From NCBI GenBank assembly GCA_946902875.1, contig OX336343.1:19329596-19393595 (forward strand): DNA of 64,000 bases, read 5' to 3'. Numbering within the stretch: position 1 is the stretch's first letter; every line of letters begins with the position of its first letter. Source of the stretch: Nematopogon swammerdamellus (lineage: Eukaryota > Arthropoda > Insecta > Lepidoptera > Adelidae). The notes below the pieces were generated by a model. It was not told the origin of the DNA. It worked only from the letters and a program-made list of their open reading frames with translations, and did not search any database. A program made the translations under genes and the position numbers. This document shows, piece by piece, positions 10,404 through 21,980 of this stretch.

Positions 10404-11842
10404 AATAAATATTAAATACGGAAACCTAAAAACGAAACGCATCCAAAGAAATTGTGTCAATAATTTCATGTATCAGAGATCACTTCATAATGTGTAGCTC
10501 TCAGACAATTATGAAGAGTACCTAGTCACCGTTGCAACTCGTGATATATTCTAGCGTTCTGCACTTCCCAGTACTGATATCAGCTTCGTCTAGTGAACAA
10601 TGAGGCAATCACCAACTTATACTCATAAGAATGCGTGAGTGTGTTCCTCGTACATTTTATAGGTACCAAGAAGCTACCTACAAAGATATACGTATAAATA
10701 TACATCCCATCATAGACTACAGAGAACCACAGAAATACGTAGCAATTTCCCGAAAAGAACGTCTTGTCCTCGCGTACTTATTCATTCGTAGTTTGCCTTA
10801 TAATGTTTTGCGGTCTAGTCAAGTTATCATATCAATATGGTTTGCTTCATCTATTCTATGCTGTACTAGAGGCAGAGGATTGTTAGTATGTATATGCTGC
10901 ACAAGAAATCAAATCTAATACGTACAAGTGCGATTACGATTAGCTATTCAAACGCTTACCTGTGGGTTCCAAAATCGTATATTCCAGATAGTCTAGGTCC
11001 AACGTCGATAGCCTGATTCTGCCAACTAAACTGCATTCAAGAATTTCAAGATGAGCTAATATTGTCAGTTGATATTAATCATTCCCGTAGCAATCACCCA
11101 GGCCGAGCGTTTTCTATGCAAACTGTTGAGTTTGCCAAGTCTTCAGCCTCCAACGTCTCCGGACCTCGCCTCCAGATATTCCAGAGGGAATCCTATTAGA
11201 CTCGCTCTGTTGACTCTACCCGATTATGCACAGTCGACGCCTCTTGTAGTTCTGTGAAATCCGCTACTGAAAGCGAATGCAATCTCGCTAATTATGCAGC
11301 TGTTTGAGCTACGAAGAGTAGACTAAGGATAAATTAGGATTCTAAGTAAGATTGAAACTTCTCCTGGACTAGTAGTTAATTTCGAGTTGGTTCTTCTTGG
11401 AGAATACATGACAAAATACTCAGAAGTTGACAGTTGACTGTACAAACCCATTACTACGATTGTCTGATTCATTAGTTCATAGATCCCTTGCGTCCTCTTT
11501 ATGAACTTCAACTCAGTTTCCCATACTTTTTCGGAAACTACTCCTTTATAACTCGCAAAATTTCGAGCACGATCGGCTAATATGTATTTAACAATAACCG
11601 CTTCGCTTGACCTATGGCCGTTACATGCAGTCATGCCTCTGTAGACTCGCGAACATGACCGCCGCTTGCGTCACAACTTCGTATTACCGTCAAATGCCAT
11701 ACCCTAGGATCACGACATCATGCAGACTTCATAATAGGGTGTCTTAACGTCGCGTCGGCCAGAATGATCATATTATCAGTCCAGTCGTTAAAACGTCAAT
11801 AATTATGGTGAGCGAACTCATCGATGTCTCCGTTTAATCAGA
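10404..11842. other. No gene recognised upstream of the coding exon
   Basis: Open frames of 95-103 codons (10631-10918 on +, 11323-11634 on -) have no domain that I recognise and are not bounded by convincing splice sites. A TCAGT initiator-like motif sits at about 11777-11781, some 300 bp before the coding exon's start codon. It could mark a transcription start, but such motifs are frequent. Confidence 0.3.
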
Positions 11843-11861
11843 TTCCTTTCTGTTTTAATAG
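11843..11861 (+). other. Candidate splice acceptor of the 5' coding exon
   Basis: A pyrimidine-rich run ending 'ttctgttttaatag' precedes position 11862. If used, the exon carrying the start codon would begin at 11862 with about 218 bases of 5' untranslated sequence. The alternative is that transcription starts inside this interval. Evidence is motif-level only. Confidence 0.35.
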
Positions 11862-12079
11862 GTTCATCCGACCTGGGGCCGCGGTGTCATCATTTATGAA
11901 CTTTTTGAGATTATGTTAAACTATAGTGGATTAAGGTGCTGTTGACTGGGACCACTACGAGTGCATTTATGTGTGATAAGATAATCGGCACTAGTGATTC
12001 GATTCCTTAACGAAAGTGCTACAGCGACAACCATTTCAAGGGGCGAATAATGCTACTGTGAAGTGAACTATCTGGGAAG

Positions 12080-12677
12080 ATGACGATAGACGGGCTCGGA
12101 CGGCCGCCGGCCCCGCGCCGCTCCCACTCCTCTACCTACAGGAGTTATCGCGAGTCGCTGGACGAGCTCGGCTTCATGGACACGCTGCCGCCGGCCGGCG
12201 CGCGCGCCTCCCTGCGCAAGTTCAAGCACTCCGCCATGGAGGACCTCACCGGCATCGAGGAGCTCCCGCCTGCCGACTTTTACGGCGACGAAATAGCCGT
12301 TATCAGCTCAGAAGATCTTCCGCGCAGGCGCAGTACCATGTCGCGGTGCAAGAACGCGACCGAGGGTCTCGCCAGCGGCTTCCGACGTACATTTTCCATG
12401 AGGTCGCGAAGGGACACTAACGAGGAGCCCGGGATTCCACTGGACACCTTCAGCATTAAGCTGGGCAGCCCGCGCGAGCCGCAACACGGCTCCACGGAGT
12501 TCGCGACGGTGCGCGGCGCACCCTACTGCCGCCGCCGCTCCCTCTCCCGCGAGCGCATCACCCCGCTCGCCCGCAGCTCCTCGGAGGGCGACGTGCGCCT
12601 CCCGCCTCCGCCGCGAGCGCCCCGCCTTCAACGATGCCTCCGCGTCCTCGGCGGAAGCTGGAAGAACCTGCTACTAT
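12080..12677 (+). CDS. 5' coding exon of an unidentified Ser/Arg/Pro-rich protein
   Basis: This is the only strongly protein-like exon in the window. It opens with ATG at 12080, preceded by an in-frame TGA at 12059, so the N-terminus is complete. The frame runs 199 codons plus one base to a good donor, ctactat|gtgagt, after 12677 (phase 1); reading on meets a stop within three codons. The exon is GC-rich against AT-rich surroundings. The peptide has no signal peptide or membrane segment and looks disordered. It has several basic phosphorylation-type motifs (RRSHS at 13-17, RRRST at 82-86, RRTFS at 102-106, RRRSLS at 151-156), an acidic patch around 54-80, an RSSSEGD stretch at 165-171, PPPP at 175-178, and a hydrophobic GGSWKNLLL end at 191-199. 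Such tails are common in cytoskeletal, GAP/GEF or C2-domain scaffold proteins, but I do not recognise the gene. The catalytic or binding domain must lie in downstream exons. Confidence 0.8.
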
Positions 12678-13819
12678 GTGAGTGATAGAAGAACTAACGC
12701 TGCGCAATTCTGTAGACTATCGCAGGTTCGGCGGTGCGGGCGATGTTAACACGAGCTTACTAAACGAATTTTGGCCCAGTTGCGCGCTCTAGTTGCCGCG
12801 TTTCAGGTGATCTAATCAAATGTACACTCACAAATCGTAATCAGATTAACCCAATCGAGCGTTATTAACGAGGTAGATCTCGTCGACGTTGCAGATTGTG
12901 CCGGAGCGAGTGATAGCGCCGTCGCAGCAATGTTGTGACCTACAAATTAACGATGTGTCCACAAGTCTCCGGCGCGGCGCCGGCAGCGTCTGCTTGGCTT
13001 TCATAGCTCATTCATTACTAACGGTGATGTATACAAATTACACAAATAAAATGTGAAGCGAGGTAGAAGCTGTCCTCACACTATCCCGCTGCTTTTCTCG
13101 CCTCGCGCGGCGTCTTTGGAACTACGCGCGTGCGTTGATTTAAGTATGTGCGCTCACTGTCACACGCTGAGAACACGGTCGTTGGGCTCCTACTGTTCAT
13201 CGATAGGATTACATACTACTACACTGCTTCTTCTAGTACCACCTCTAAAGTATCAAGCTTTCTAAAGCCTTCACAAACTACTAGAAGAAGAGATCGCAAA
13301 TATTTTTGTCTGAATGAGAAGTCACGTTCTAGATTATCTTTGAAGTACACAAAAAAAAAATATTATCGTTCAGTTCCGTAGATAACAATGTTTATTCCCT
13401 TTTCTTCAATCTCAGGCGTCCTTTCATTTCAAGAGAAAAACTTGTTTACTCTCCGAAACGCGAATTTCATCCGACGCCGATGATACTTCAATGGCAGACA
13501 TACAGTTTCCTTTGTAATTCTTCGTTACTACCGACACAGACTTCTGTATCAGTTGTTCAATCTCGTCGAACCTCATCTAACTTTTGTTCCGTATCCTTAA
13601 TTCGCGAGACGAGGGGTATATTGTGTGGGATGGCAAGCCTCCTACGGTAGTTTTGGTTGCGGTAGACAATTCGCACAATACACATGTTGTCAGCCAACTT
13701 TTTCCGTGCGAAATTGCACTAAAACCGTTGCAGAAGCTTTTATTAAATCCGGGAGAGGTAATTTGCTGAAGAACCTCCACGTAACAGCTATGAGCTTAGT
13801 ACAAACATATATTTATGGA

Positions 13820-13935
13820 AACCAGTATGGGTGGCTGTACTGTATCGAGGAACGAGAAGTACCAGAAACAGCCAAATACACCCCACCTTGCGAAACCACG
13901 CTCAGTGAGGCACCATACTAGCAGATTTGCGGACT
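13820..13935 (+). repeat. Interspersed repeat family C, copy 2
   Basis: Shares 'tatgggtggctgt', 'ccttgcgaaaccacgctcag' and 'agcagatttgcggac' with 8575-8700, in the same orientation. Non-coding. Confidence 0.55.
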
Positions 13936-14635
13936 ATAGAAGCAGTATCTAGCTTAGTTATCCATGTTAGTACGATGTTTGAGACACTAATAAACTGTGT
14001 AGCCCTCGCCTGCTGTCACCCATATTCATACCGTGAACGAGGTATACCTATCGTTATACCAGGAAAGGTGGTTGGCGGGTATTGTACTTACGCGAGGATG
14101 TATACGTATGTTGTATGCGGTAAAATATAGAGGTAATCTCTTACGGTCGGCCGCCCCTCTCGAACGATTAACTCTTCGGGACACCGCAGCCACTGTGAAG
14201 CCGCTCACTAGTTGTTCTGTGTTAGAAATTGACGTGTAAACAATGAAGGCTTTGGTTAGATAATTTAATTCTATAGCTCGGTTCAGTTTCGACTGTGGTT
14301 CAGCAGGCGCATATCGATCGAGGCTCGAGAGATGTGGAATTACAACACCAAATGCATTATTAGGTTTATTGTAGGTGTTATCCAAATATTTTTCTAAATG
14401 GATTTGAGAGCTATGAACATTGAAAACTATTTTGCATAAAGTTTTCAAGATAGGCACCGAAATGAATATTATATCTCGTTCAACTGTATATCACAATTAT
14501 ATCACTTGGCGAGTTAGGAAACCTGAAAAGAACTGTGGACATTCCAGTGCCATTAAGAGCTTTCAAAGAATCCTCTTAGAAAAGTTACTGGTTTTAACAT
14601 ACTAATACAAATAAAAGGTAATGTATGAAAATAAA

Positions 14636-14748
14636 ATACCTTGCGAGGTTTCTTGCCGGTTCTTCGTGGGTGTAATCGAACCGGATTGATTATATTGTAA
14701 TACTTCCGATTGCAGTCTTACTGCCATAAGAATGCTCAATAAAAACTA
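14636..14748 (+). repeat. Retrotransposon 3' end, copy 1
   Basis: Matches 57126-57260 through 'ggtttcttgccggttctt', 'cgtgggtgtaatcgaaccgg' and 'gcagtcttactgccataaga', ending in AATAAA-like A/T-rich sequence. Likely a non-LTR retrotransposon 3' untranslated end. Confidence 0.5.
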
Positions 14749-15964
14749 AACAATAAACACCGTAAGCGATGAATAGATTATCAAAATGCCTAGTTAGTTA
14801 ATCAACCGTTGTCTAGCATCAAATAAAACAAGAACTACACGCCTGTTTTCACCCGCAGTACAAATCCGGTCGTACATAGTACTGACCTTCGTGTACTTAT
14901 CACTTTCCGACCTCCGGCTTCGTCGCCGTAGACACAAAAGATATATCTGTGGGATGTATATACGTACTTGTTGCAATTAGATAGGCACTGACGTTCAACA
15001 TCCGGACCTTGACCTCGAAGACTCGCCTCACAACTCTAAGCGAGAATCTTGTATCGTCGATGATTTCTTGATGCTAATCCATTTGGAAGATACTTTCTGA
15101 TTCAAGTATTACATCGACAGCCATGCACAATGCTAGCATGGGTGTTTAATTTGCAAGAAACATATTATGGTGCGGTCTTGGATCTAATTTGTAACCAAGG
15201 CTGCCGTGAAGGTTGAATTTAAAGAGCGGTGACTGCGACCTATTGTCTCAGATTTCATTTGTAACCAAGACCGCTGTTTTGCTATAACCGAGTCAGTTTA
15301 CACGTATGAATAACCCATTTTTTGCATTCTCGTTTCAAGTAAATTTTTCACAACTACATACTATACACTGTTTATTTTTTTTATATTAGGTATGTAGATA
15401 AGGAAGCTTAGACATTCCAGTAATGAGCTTGGTAATTAATTTCTCAATGTTGTCTATTGTCTTAAATAAATTAGTATATGCCTTCACAATTTCTGTTTAA
15501 AGCTAACACTAATGCCTGCAAATACTTAACTTAATCAACGTTGTTGTAATTAACTAAATTGATGAGATAATGCTAAACAAGGCAACGATTGTGTTAACTT
15601 TAACCACACTAGAATTACTAACATTAATAATGTAACCTGTAATAATGGAACATAATATCACATTATACTTCAACGATATCTTATTAAATTACGACACTCA
15701 TGGCAATACAGTTTGAGAAATATTCCGTATTTACATTGTTATAGAGGAATTTATGGGGCACCTGATGCAATAGATAGATAAATGTGAATTTAAATGTTTA
15801 TTTGTGGTTTTAAGAGTCTGGGATGCCGTCTAGTGAGAGCCGATGTTGCCTTATTATTTTATTGAAGTATTTTTGCTCTTCTATTATTTAAATTATCCAC
15901 TATGAAAGGACCTCTTTCAATGTTCAGACGTTATGCATGGCATTATTTAAAATATTATCTGGGC

Positions 15965-16046
15965 GAAGAAACTGTAGTACTTTCAAAATCGTTCCTGTGT
16001 GAAGAAACTGTAGTACTTTCAAAACCATTCCAAAACATGGAATGGT
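15965..16046. repeat. 36-bp tandem duplication followed by a 9-bp hairpin
   Basis: 'gaagaaactgtagtacttt' occurs at 15965 and again at 16001. Directly after, 'accattcca' and 'tggaatggt' form a perfect 9-bp stem with a 5-base loop. A local duplication of unknown significance. Confidence 0.6.
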
Positions 16047-17649
16047 CTTCCGGTGAGTGTGTTCCCTGCTATCTATAACCTGGGGCTCTTCAAAAGCCTG
16101 TTCATAAATTAAAGAACGTCCTTTTTGTCCGCCTTGTAGCTGGCATGGCGGCTCTCTGAGCGTGGTTTCGCGAGGAGTGGTGTTATTGGCTGTGTCTGAT
16201 CTTCTTTTGATCTTTTGGGCACAGCAGCACGTGCCGGTTGTTCATTAATGAAAGTTGAAATCGAACAGGGATATCAACGTTCGCTAATCAACGCTTTTAA
16301 ACTTTTTAGTTCGTGTCGAAAGTATTTTTTGAGTGTCGCATTCAAATTTTAACCACGTAGTAAAAATTACGATACAATTTTAACCAAGCTCTTTTTAACA
16401 AAGATTGCTTTCAAAGCGACTTTAACTTTTTAACGGACTGTCTCGACGAGACATTTGAAGAGGCCTCAATGAAATTCAAATGAGGGTAGATCCACAGAGC
16501 AAAATAGAACTTTTTTTGACAGCCACGAGCCAGTTATTGTGAGTTGCGGGTGGAAGGGGAGGCTTTGTGTGGCTCGAGCCAGGCGTCAGCAGCGGACACA
16601 ATGACGACGAAACAAATATTGATACATAGATAAGTATCGCGACTGTTCACTTTGTTCGCCGGTTTGCAAAAGAATCTCCAGACAAGCTACCCCTATACAA
16701 TGAAACGGCAAATATGCGGTATTAAGAAGGAAAATGCGTTTGACAGATGCAGGGGCTTTTGAAGACGTAGGCATTGTTCCCGTCTTCGTACAAAATGAAA
16801 TCAGAAAATAAGACGATATAAATTTTTTTCTGCATTCTGTTATTGTTAGCTAAGTTCTTGTAATATTATGTGACAATTAAAATGCTCCGTCAACCTTCTT
16901 CGAGAAACTTGCTCTGCGTCCACCAAAATAGAAAGTTCAACAAAAAGCAACAGGCGAACAATTTACGGATAACTCAACCTCAGCAAGAACAAAATAAAAA
17001 ATAAGAATACACAAAGTTTTAGCAATGTGGACGCCATTAAAGTACCTCCGTACACGCGGTGCCCTTTCCAGAGTGTTGCAGTGGATGGGGCAGCCATTGT
17101 TCGTTCCCGGCTTTTGTACGGGCCCTTCGCTGCCAACCTTCACCGATAGTTCAAGGGCTCTCAGCTGCTTTACGTCCTAACTCACATTGCCGTCGTTTAT
17201 CGAACGCCGTCTCGTCAACCACGTCATTTGGGCCTTTTCTCTTTCCAACCACTGCTGCCCCTAAATCGTGAATACTTCTGCATTGTTTGAATTCGAATAA
17301 CAATCTTGACCCTTATCCCTCTCGAAATAGGACTCATTTTTGGCCAGCTTAAGTCATTTTCGATTTCAAAAACGCCAGCAGAGGTCTCGGAAAAGAATTA
17401 GCTGAGCCCTTGTGTGACACACGTGCTTACTCCCGCAAGCACAATGGCTCGAATATTTGGAAGCTTTGGGTAATTTGGGACGAATTGGAGCTTCAACAAG
17501 CCGGACTGCTGTAGGGAAAGATTAGAAATAAGTTGGGGCTTTTGTGGTTGCAACTTTTGTGTGCTACAAGTTGTATATTAAACGTGGCCTGAATTCCAAC
17601 TGTTGATTTGCTTTCTGATTATGTTTCTAATTTGTTCATGCATTTTGAA

Positions 17650-17682
17650 CTAACAAATTATTTTCTTTCTTTCCAGGTAAGT
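17650..17682 (+). other. Recursive splice site (ratcheting point)
   Basis: A CTAAC branch-point motif (17650-17654), a pyrimidine tract 'ttttctttctttcc', then CAG (17674-17676) joined directly to GTAAGT (17677-17682). A complete acceptor abutting a consensus donor is the known signature of recursive splicing in long insect introns. It is on the same strand as, and 5 kb downstream of, the coding exon that ends at 12677. The alternative reading is an ordinary acceptor of a short exon that happens to begin GTAAGT (next entry). Confidence 0.65.
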
Positions 17683-17734
17683 GTCTTCAGCTTCACTTCT
17701 ACATAAGCGGTGGCATTCAACGTTCTTTACAACA
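17677..17734 (+). other. Candidate 58-nt exon following the recursive site
   Basis: Between the acceptor at 17676 and a second consensus donor, aca|GTAAGT at 17735, lie 58 bases. Joined to the phase-1 end of the upstream coding exon they read without a stop (beginning C-K-C-L-Q-L-H and running about 19 residues). It could be a cassette exon, or the transient exon defined during recursive splicing. The peptide has no recognisable features, and an open frame this short is weak evidence. Confidence 0.3.
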
Positions 17735-17750
17735 GTAAGTGATTAGTCGC

Positions 17751-17776
17751 GATCGTGATGCCTTAGCATCACGATC
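17751..17776. other. 11-bp perfect hairpin just downstream of the recursive site
   Basis: gatcgtgatgc (17751-17761) is exactly inverse to 17766-17776 with a 4-base loop. It lies 16 bases past the second donor and could influence donor use, or be coincidental. Confidence 0.6.
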
Positions 17777-17779
17777 TTC

Positions 17780-19309
17780 TTCTTAAATAAAATTCTTAAA
17801 TAAAAGATTAATATAATAGGTATGTGAAGGATAATTCGCTAGTAATTCCGAAAAGTCAATAATTTTAAAAATAATTGAAACTCCAAATTGTGGCAACATT
17901 GTACGAGCACATCATTAAAATAAAAATAAATAATTTCATCATATCAACTTACGACCGCGGATTGGTTTGGTTGGTGCATCCAACACGCGGTACTCGTATG
18001 TGACAGTTCACCGCTCGCGGTATCTGGACTCTGGACGGCTATAGCGCTACAACGATATGGCTGCAATTTTTTAATCGCATCACTTGTCGGTTGTCACTTT
18101 TGCGCTCTCTCACCGGAATCACTTGGCCGCACATTCGCCGGGTGAAATCCAGTGGATTTAATCCACGATATGCAATTTCGAAATTGTCGCAAGTAAAATA
18201 TTGTAAATTGACCCTAATACATGCCAACAATATTGTGGATCAATGTGTGCAATTTCTCGTTCGGATTCTGCTACATCAGCTTATGTTGTTTACTTTGTCA
18301 CAAATACAAGACACAAGAGACACACAATATTACATTAACACAAATACATATTCAACATGATTCCTTATGTATCATTTATATTTTTATGTCTCCTTCAGCA
18401 ATGAAGTAATCTACTTGTACAAGGAAACATTCGCACGAGACACTTTATAGATATGGTTTTGAACTCTATTGAAATAATATTTGCCTTTGACCGACAGTTC
18501 ATTTCATACGTATTTTGTAAGATTTAGAAAATGGTTGCCTCGTTCGTTGCGAAATTATTTTTATCAGTTGAAATATTCTTTTGAAATAACTTTGGTGGCT
18601 AGCTAATAAATAACGGATACACAAATCTATTTTGAAATCTTAAAGTTGATCTATGCAGCCCTCATTAACAGTCTATTGATCCACCCTAAATATGTTTTCC
18701 AACAATTGAAAAATATCAGTACTTACGGCCTTCATCACCATTTGATTATAATTTATAAACCTTACATTTGCATTCTCACCTTCATTAACTGTTTACATAT
18801 CCGCGTTGCTAGTGTAAATTAATGTGCTCACTTCATTTCCACATTTGCATTGAATAGCAGATGGTTTAAAAATCTGCACGCACTTGGACTGTTAGTTCGC
18901 ACATGCATATTCTGAATTCGCTAGCTGCTGTGTTGGTAACCAGCACAGAGCATGCGGTGTGTACATCAGAAGCCAAGAGGACACTGCCTCGGCTGTGCCC
19001 TACTTTCTGGACCCAGCTCCACCTGCCATGTGCCAGAGAGTCTAGGTACGGCAGGGTATGGTCAAATTTAGATTTTCTTTGTTTATTAGATAGTAATTAC
19101 TGACGGACTGACTGAGTGCATTATGGCATTAATTTATTCTGAAAAAAGTTACATATTATTATAGTTATTTTTTTCTTTATTTTCACATTTTCATCTTACA
19201 ATATTTATATTGTGCTCTCCGAGACAACGCGAAACTAGCTTCGAGCGATGTGTGGTGGTACTAGACACCACCCATTTATGATTATTATTATTTTGTCCAG
19301 TAAAGCAGG
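17780..19309. other. No gene recognised
   Basis: AT-rich, probably intronic. Open frames (18091-18360 and 18221-18409 on +) are in overlapping frames and lack domains. No RNA gene or clear repeat end is seen. Confidence 0.4.
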
Positions 19310-19400
19310 GTAAGTCTCGAGGGTGGCACGTTCTCGAAGGTGATATTGGCTGATCGGAGTTCCCTTGACTCAGCAATCCATGCGGATTGAATATTTTTTT
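19310..19400 (+). repeat. SINE-like tail 2 fragment
   Basis: 'gggtggcacgttctcgaagg', 'tgatattggctgatcgg' and 'gactcagcaatccatgcgg' parallel the 3' part of the element at 44965-45222. The 5' part is absent. Confidence 0.55.
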
Positions 19401-19706
19401 ACCTGAAATTCTTGGTTACTTATTAGTATTAGGCTCACAATATTATTACCAAACGGAAATCATGTCTTTTTAATGACCCATCTCCATTCTTCGCTTTCAC
19501 GTTGTACTTTCGTTCTAGACCATTCGAGAATACCTTTCCGCGCTATAACCTAACTTAGCTAAAATCACATTTACCCTTCGCGCTCTCCAGGATTTTACCC
19601 ACGTTCCATCTTCACATGCACAGCACGAGCAAGTTTGCCTCAAGACGATCTCATCTCTGGTTCGTTTTGGATCGGTATTGGCAGGAGCGGGTGAGAGGAG
19701 TGGTGA

Positions 19707-19734
19707 GGGAGGTGAGGGGGGAGGGGGGGGGGGG
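19707..19734 (+). other. Dense G tract, possible G-quadruplex
   Basis: A purine-only or nearly purine-only stretch ends in runs of 6 and 12 consecutive G (19716-19721 and 19723-19734), preceded by GGG and GG runs. Such DNA can form a quadruplex. The overlapping open frames around 19515-19884 are low-complexity artefacts of the tract. Confidence 0.6.
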
Positions 19735-20704
19735 ATCACAATGCCATCGACCCCGAGGCAAGGTCGTGCGGACGCAGGTAGCAGCGCGCACGCACGCTTC
19801 GGGCCCGCACAGAACCTTCACCGACCCCTCCCCCCCACTCCCATAACTACAGCCTGGCAACCGAACGTGCTCACTGCCTGACACACATTTCCTGTAATTT
19901 CCTCTGCGAAGATGGAAACCAGTATTTTATCTTGAGGAGTAATACATTGTATGTAATTCGTTCGAGCACTCACATCTAAATTTCAATCATTCATTTATCT
20001 TAGTAATACTCAAAGACACGCCTTTTAGAGTTTTCGTAGGTACCTCAAAAGGAAAAAAAAAAACTGAACACTTATAGGGCAATTATTATAGGGTCACTTT
20101 GTTGTCCGTCCGTCCGTCTGACCGCCTGTCAAGCAAGACCCTTTTTATCATTATCAGTAAGGGGTAGAGGTATCAAGTTGAAATTAATATCAAATTCTAA
20201 ATTTATGTCTACGATTCCTTGGAGGTGTAAAAAATTCAAGCTTCTAAGTCTTTGTTTCCGTGCCCTGCATCATGTTATAGTCATGTAATTTTACATAATA
20301 TGTGTATGTATGTATTCTTTATTGAACACCAATGTATACAAATTAGGAACAATAGGTGAGCTTAATGCCGTGAGGCTATTCTGTTCTAACCGACCTTTGG
20401 GATGTGGGAGAAGTCAAGAATAATTTGTGGCAATTACTTCTCTGATCTGTGGTGCCAATGTATTAAGCAGTAAAGCAATATGATAAACTACAAACGAATA
20501 CTACATAAATACTTTAATATGCATATAATAAATCAGTGGCACTGTTGTTCAACACCGTCAACTGAATGACAAGAGAGAGAGAGAAGAGGGGAGTTAAAAT
20601 AAATGATACGGAACACTCGACGGAACCCTTTCCACGCGAGTTCGACTCCCATTTGACTGCTTTTTTTAAATTATGGATAAATTTGAAATTGCTAATATGT
20701 GTTA

Positions 20705-20930
20705 TCTTGCCAAATTTTTTTATTGGTAGCGCGACATTTGGCATCGTTTCAGCTCCAAGTAGATGTCTAACGATGACCATGGAATGCACGGGGATTGCGA
20801 ATGCCATGTCGGCCTGACAGAGCCTTTTCACGCTCCTTTTGAAAAACCCGAGGCTGTACTTGGGAGGAAATATATGGGTAGGGAGTGCGTTCCACATTTT
20901 CCCGGTTCTGTGAATAAATATGACTACCTA
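20705..20930 (+). repeat. Interspersed repeat family M, + strand copy
   Basis: Opens 'ttattggtagcgcgacatt', continues 'attgcgaatgccatgtcgg', 'agccttttcacgctcctt' and 'ctgtacttgggaggaaatat', and ends near 'cccggttctgtgaata'. It is the most complete + strand copy and helps define the family. The two opposed open frames here reflect the repeat. Confidence 0.65.
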
Positions 20931-21322
20931 TATGAGCCTTTTTGTGCATTCATTTGTGAATTTTTAATTATGCAAAGTAAAGACAATCGCAGGTCTGTCC
21001 TTTTAGATTTATTTGTCAATAATTCCAGGTAGTCATAGACCAGAATGAGATATTAGTAGGTACAGCTGCCGTCCAGGTGAGGCAAGAGGTTCCTACGAAG
21101 TGGTAGTAAGGATGGTGCTTAATGACCGCTTATTATTATTGTGCTATTCTCGCCTTTTTATGGAGGATACTAAAATATGAATGTGAATGCAAAATATTCT
21201 TGTAATTGCTTCAGCACTTATTCCGTTGTTGGTGAGAATGGTTGTGTGTGCTGTTTCTATGTTTTACTTTATTATGAAATTTAAATACACCTCACTCCCC
21301 TATTGTAAATTGTAAACTTAGT

Positions 21323-21325
<3 letters not shown>

Positions 21326-21353
<28 letters not shown>

Positions 21354-21394
21354 GCCTGTATCGGTCCACTGCTGGACATAGGCCTCTCCCTTAA
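21326..21394 (+). repeat. (CAT)n run joined to a LINE-type 3' end
   Basis: Nine or so CAT repeats, then 'cagcctgtatcggtccactg' and 'ctggacataggcctctccc'. The inverse orientation of this end is at 2566 and 4482. The microsatellite is likely the tail of the retrotransposon copy. Confidence 0.65.
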
Positions 21395-21728
21395 ACTTAG
21401 TTTAGTGGCATTTAATGTAATGTAAAACATTTACTATATTGAAATTGACATTTCCCTATCAAGCAAATATAATATAGTATAACATAATTGAATAGAACAC
21501 ATACACTTTATTGCACATAATTAACAGAAAAACAGTAAATTAAAGAAACAAGAGAAAATACTAATAACAGTCAATGTTTGCGTGAAGAGGGATATATTGA
21601 AGAAACAAGTGTAGGTAATGCAAGTTAAAGATATTTTTATGAATATAACAACCAAGAACATTAAAGGTTAACCTCTTAATGTTCTTGATAACAACATACA
21701 TAATAATATATCAATAATATAATATACT

Positions 21729-21960
21729 TTACAAGCTGTGCCCGCGGCTCCGCCCGCTCTCATATTTCACTTCACTGCTAACCTCATAAGCCATTTAGCG
21801 TGATAGTAAGTAGCCTATAGTGATGGGAAGAATCAAGCTATCCGTAGAATTTTGTTTTATTAAAATCGGTTCAGTGGTTCTCGAGTTATAAGCGGACAGA
21901 CAGACAGACAGAAAGCAGACGTTGGATTTTATTATAGGTAAGGAAGGAAGGATAAGGATA
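21729..21960 (+). repeat. Interspersed repeat family L, + strand copy abutting the minisatellite
   Basis: Runs from 'acaagctgtgcccgcggctc' through 'cgtgatagtaagtagcctat' and 'aaaatcggttcagtggttc' to 'gcggacagacagacagacag' and 'ggattttattataggtaagg'. Its end dissolves into 'ggaagg' / 'ataagg' simple repeats, and about 20 bases later the 62-bp array begins. Very similar to the copy at 49610-49830. Confidence 0.75.
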
Positions 21961-21980
21961 AGGATACAAATACAGAAAAA

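Larger units (their letters stand above)
12678..17649 (+). other. Probable first part of a long intron
   Basis: Begins with the donor GTGAGT at 12678 and leads to the recursive splice site at 17676/17677. It contains repeat family C (13820-13935 and 16135-16200), a retrotransposon 3' end (14636-14748) also seen at 57126-57260, and a short tandem repeat (15965-16046). A weaker recursive-type motif, a T-rich run then TTAG|GTATGT, is at 15389/15390. Longer open frames here (such as 14026-14457 on -) lack domains and splice support. Confidence 0.5.

Noticed and set aside
12308..12631. 107-codon and 71-codon open frames on - opposite the coding exon
   Set aside because: Arg/Gly/Ala-rich mirror frames of a GC-rich exon. 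The + strand frame has the start, upstream stop and donor.
14026..14457. 143-codon open frame on the - strand
   Set aside because: Longest frame after the real exon, but it has no domain, an ordinary composition and no splice or start support, and a + strand frame overlaps it (14033-14239).
15381..15396. Second recursive splice site (TTAG|GTATGT)
   Set aside because: The acceptor lacks the C before AG, the pyrimidine tract is broken by A's, and the donor is weaker. Kept only as a possibility in the intron entry.
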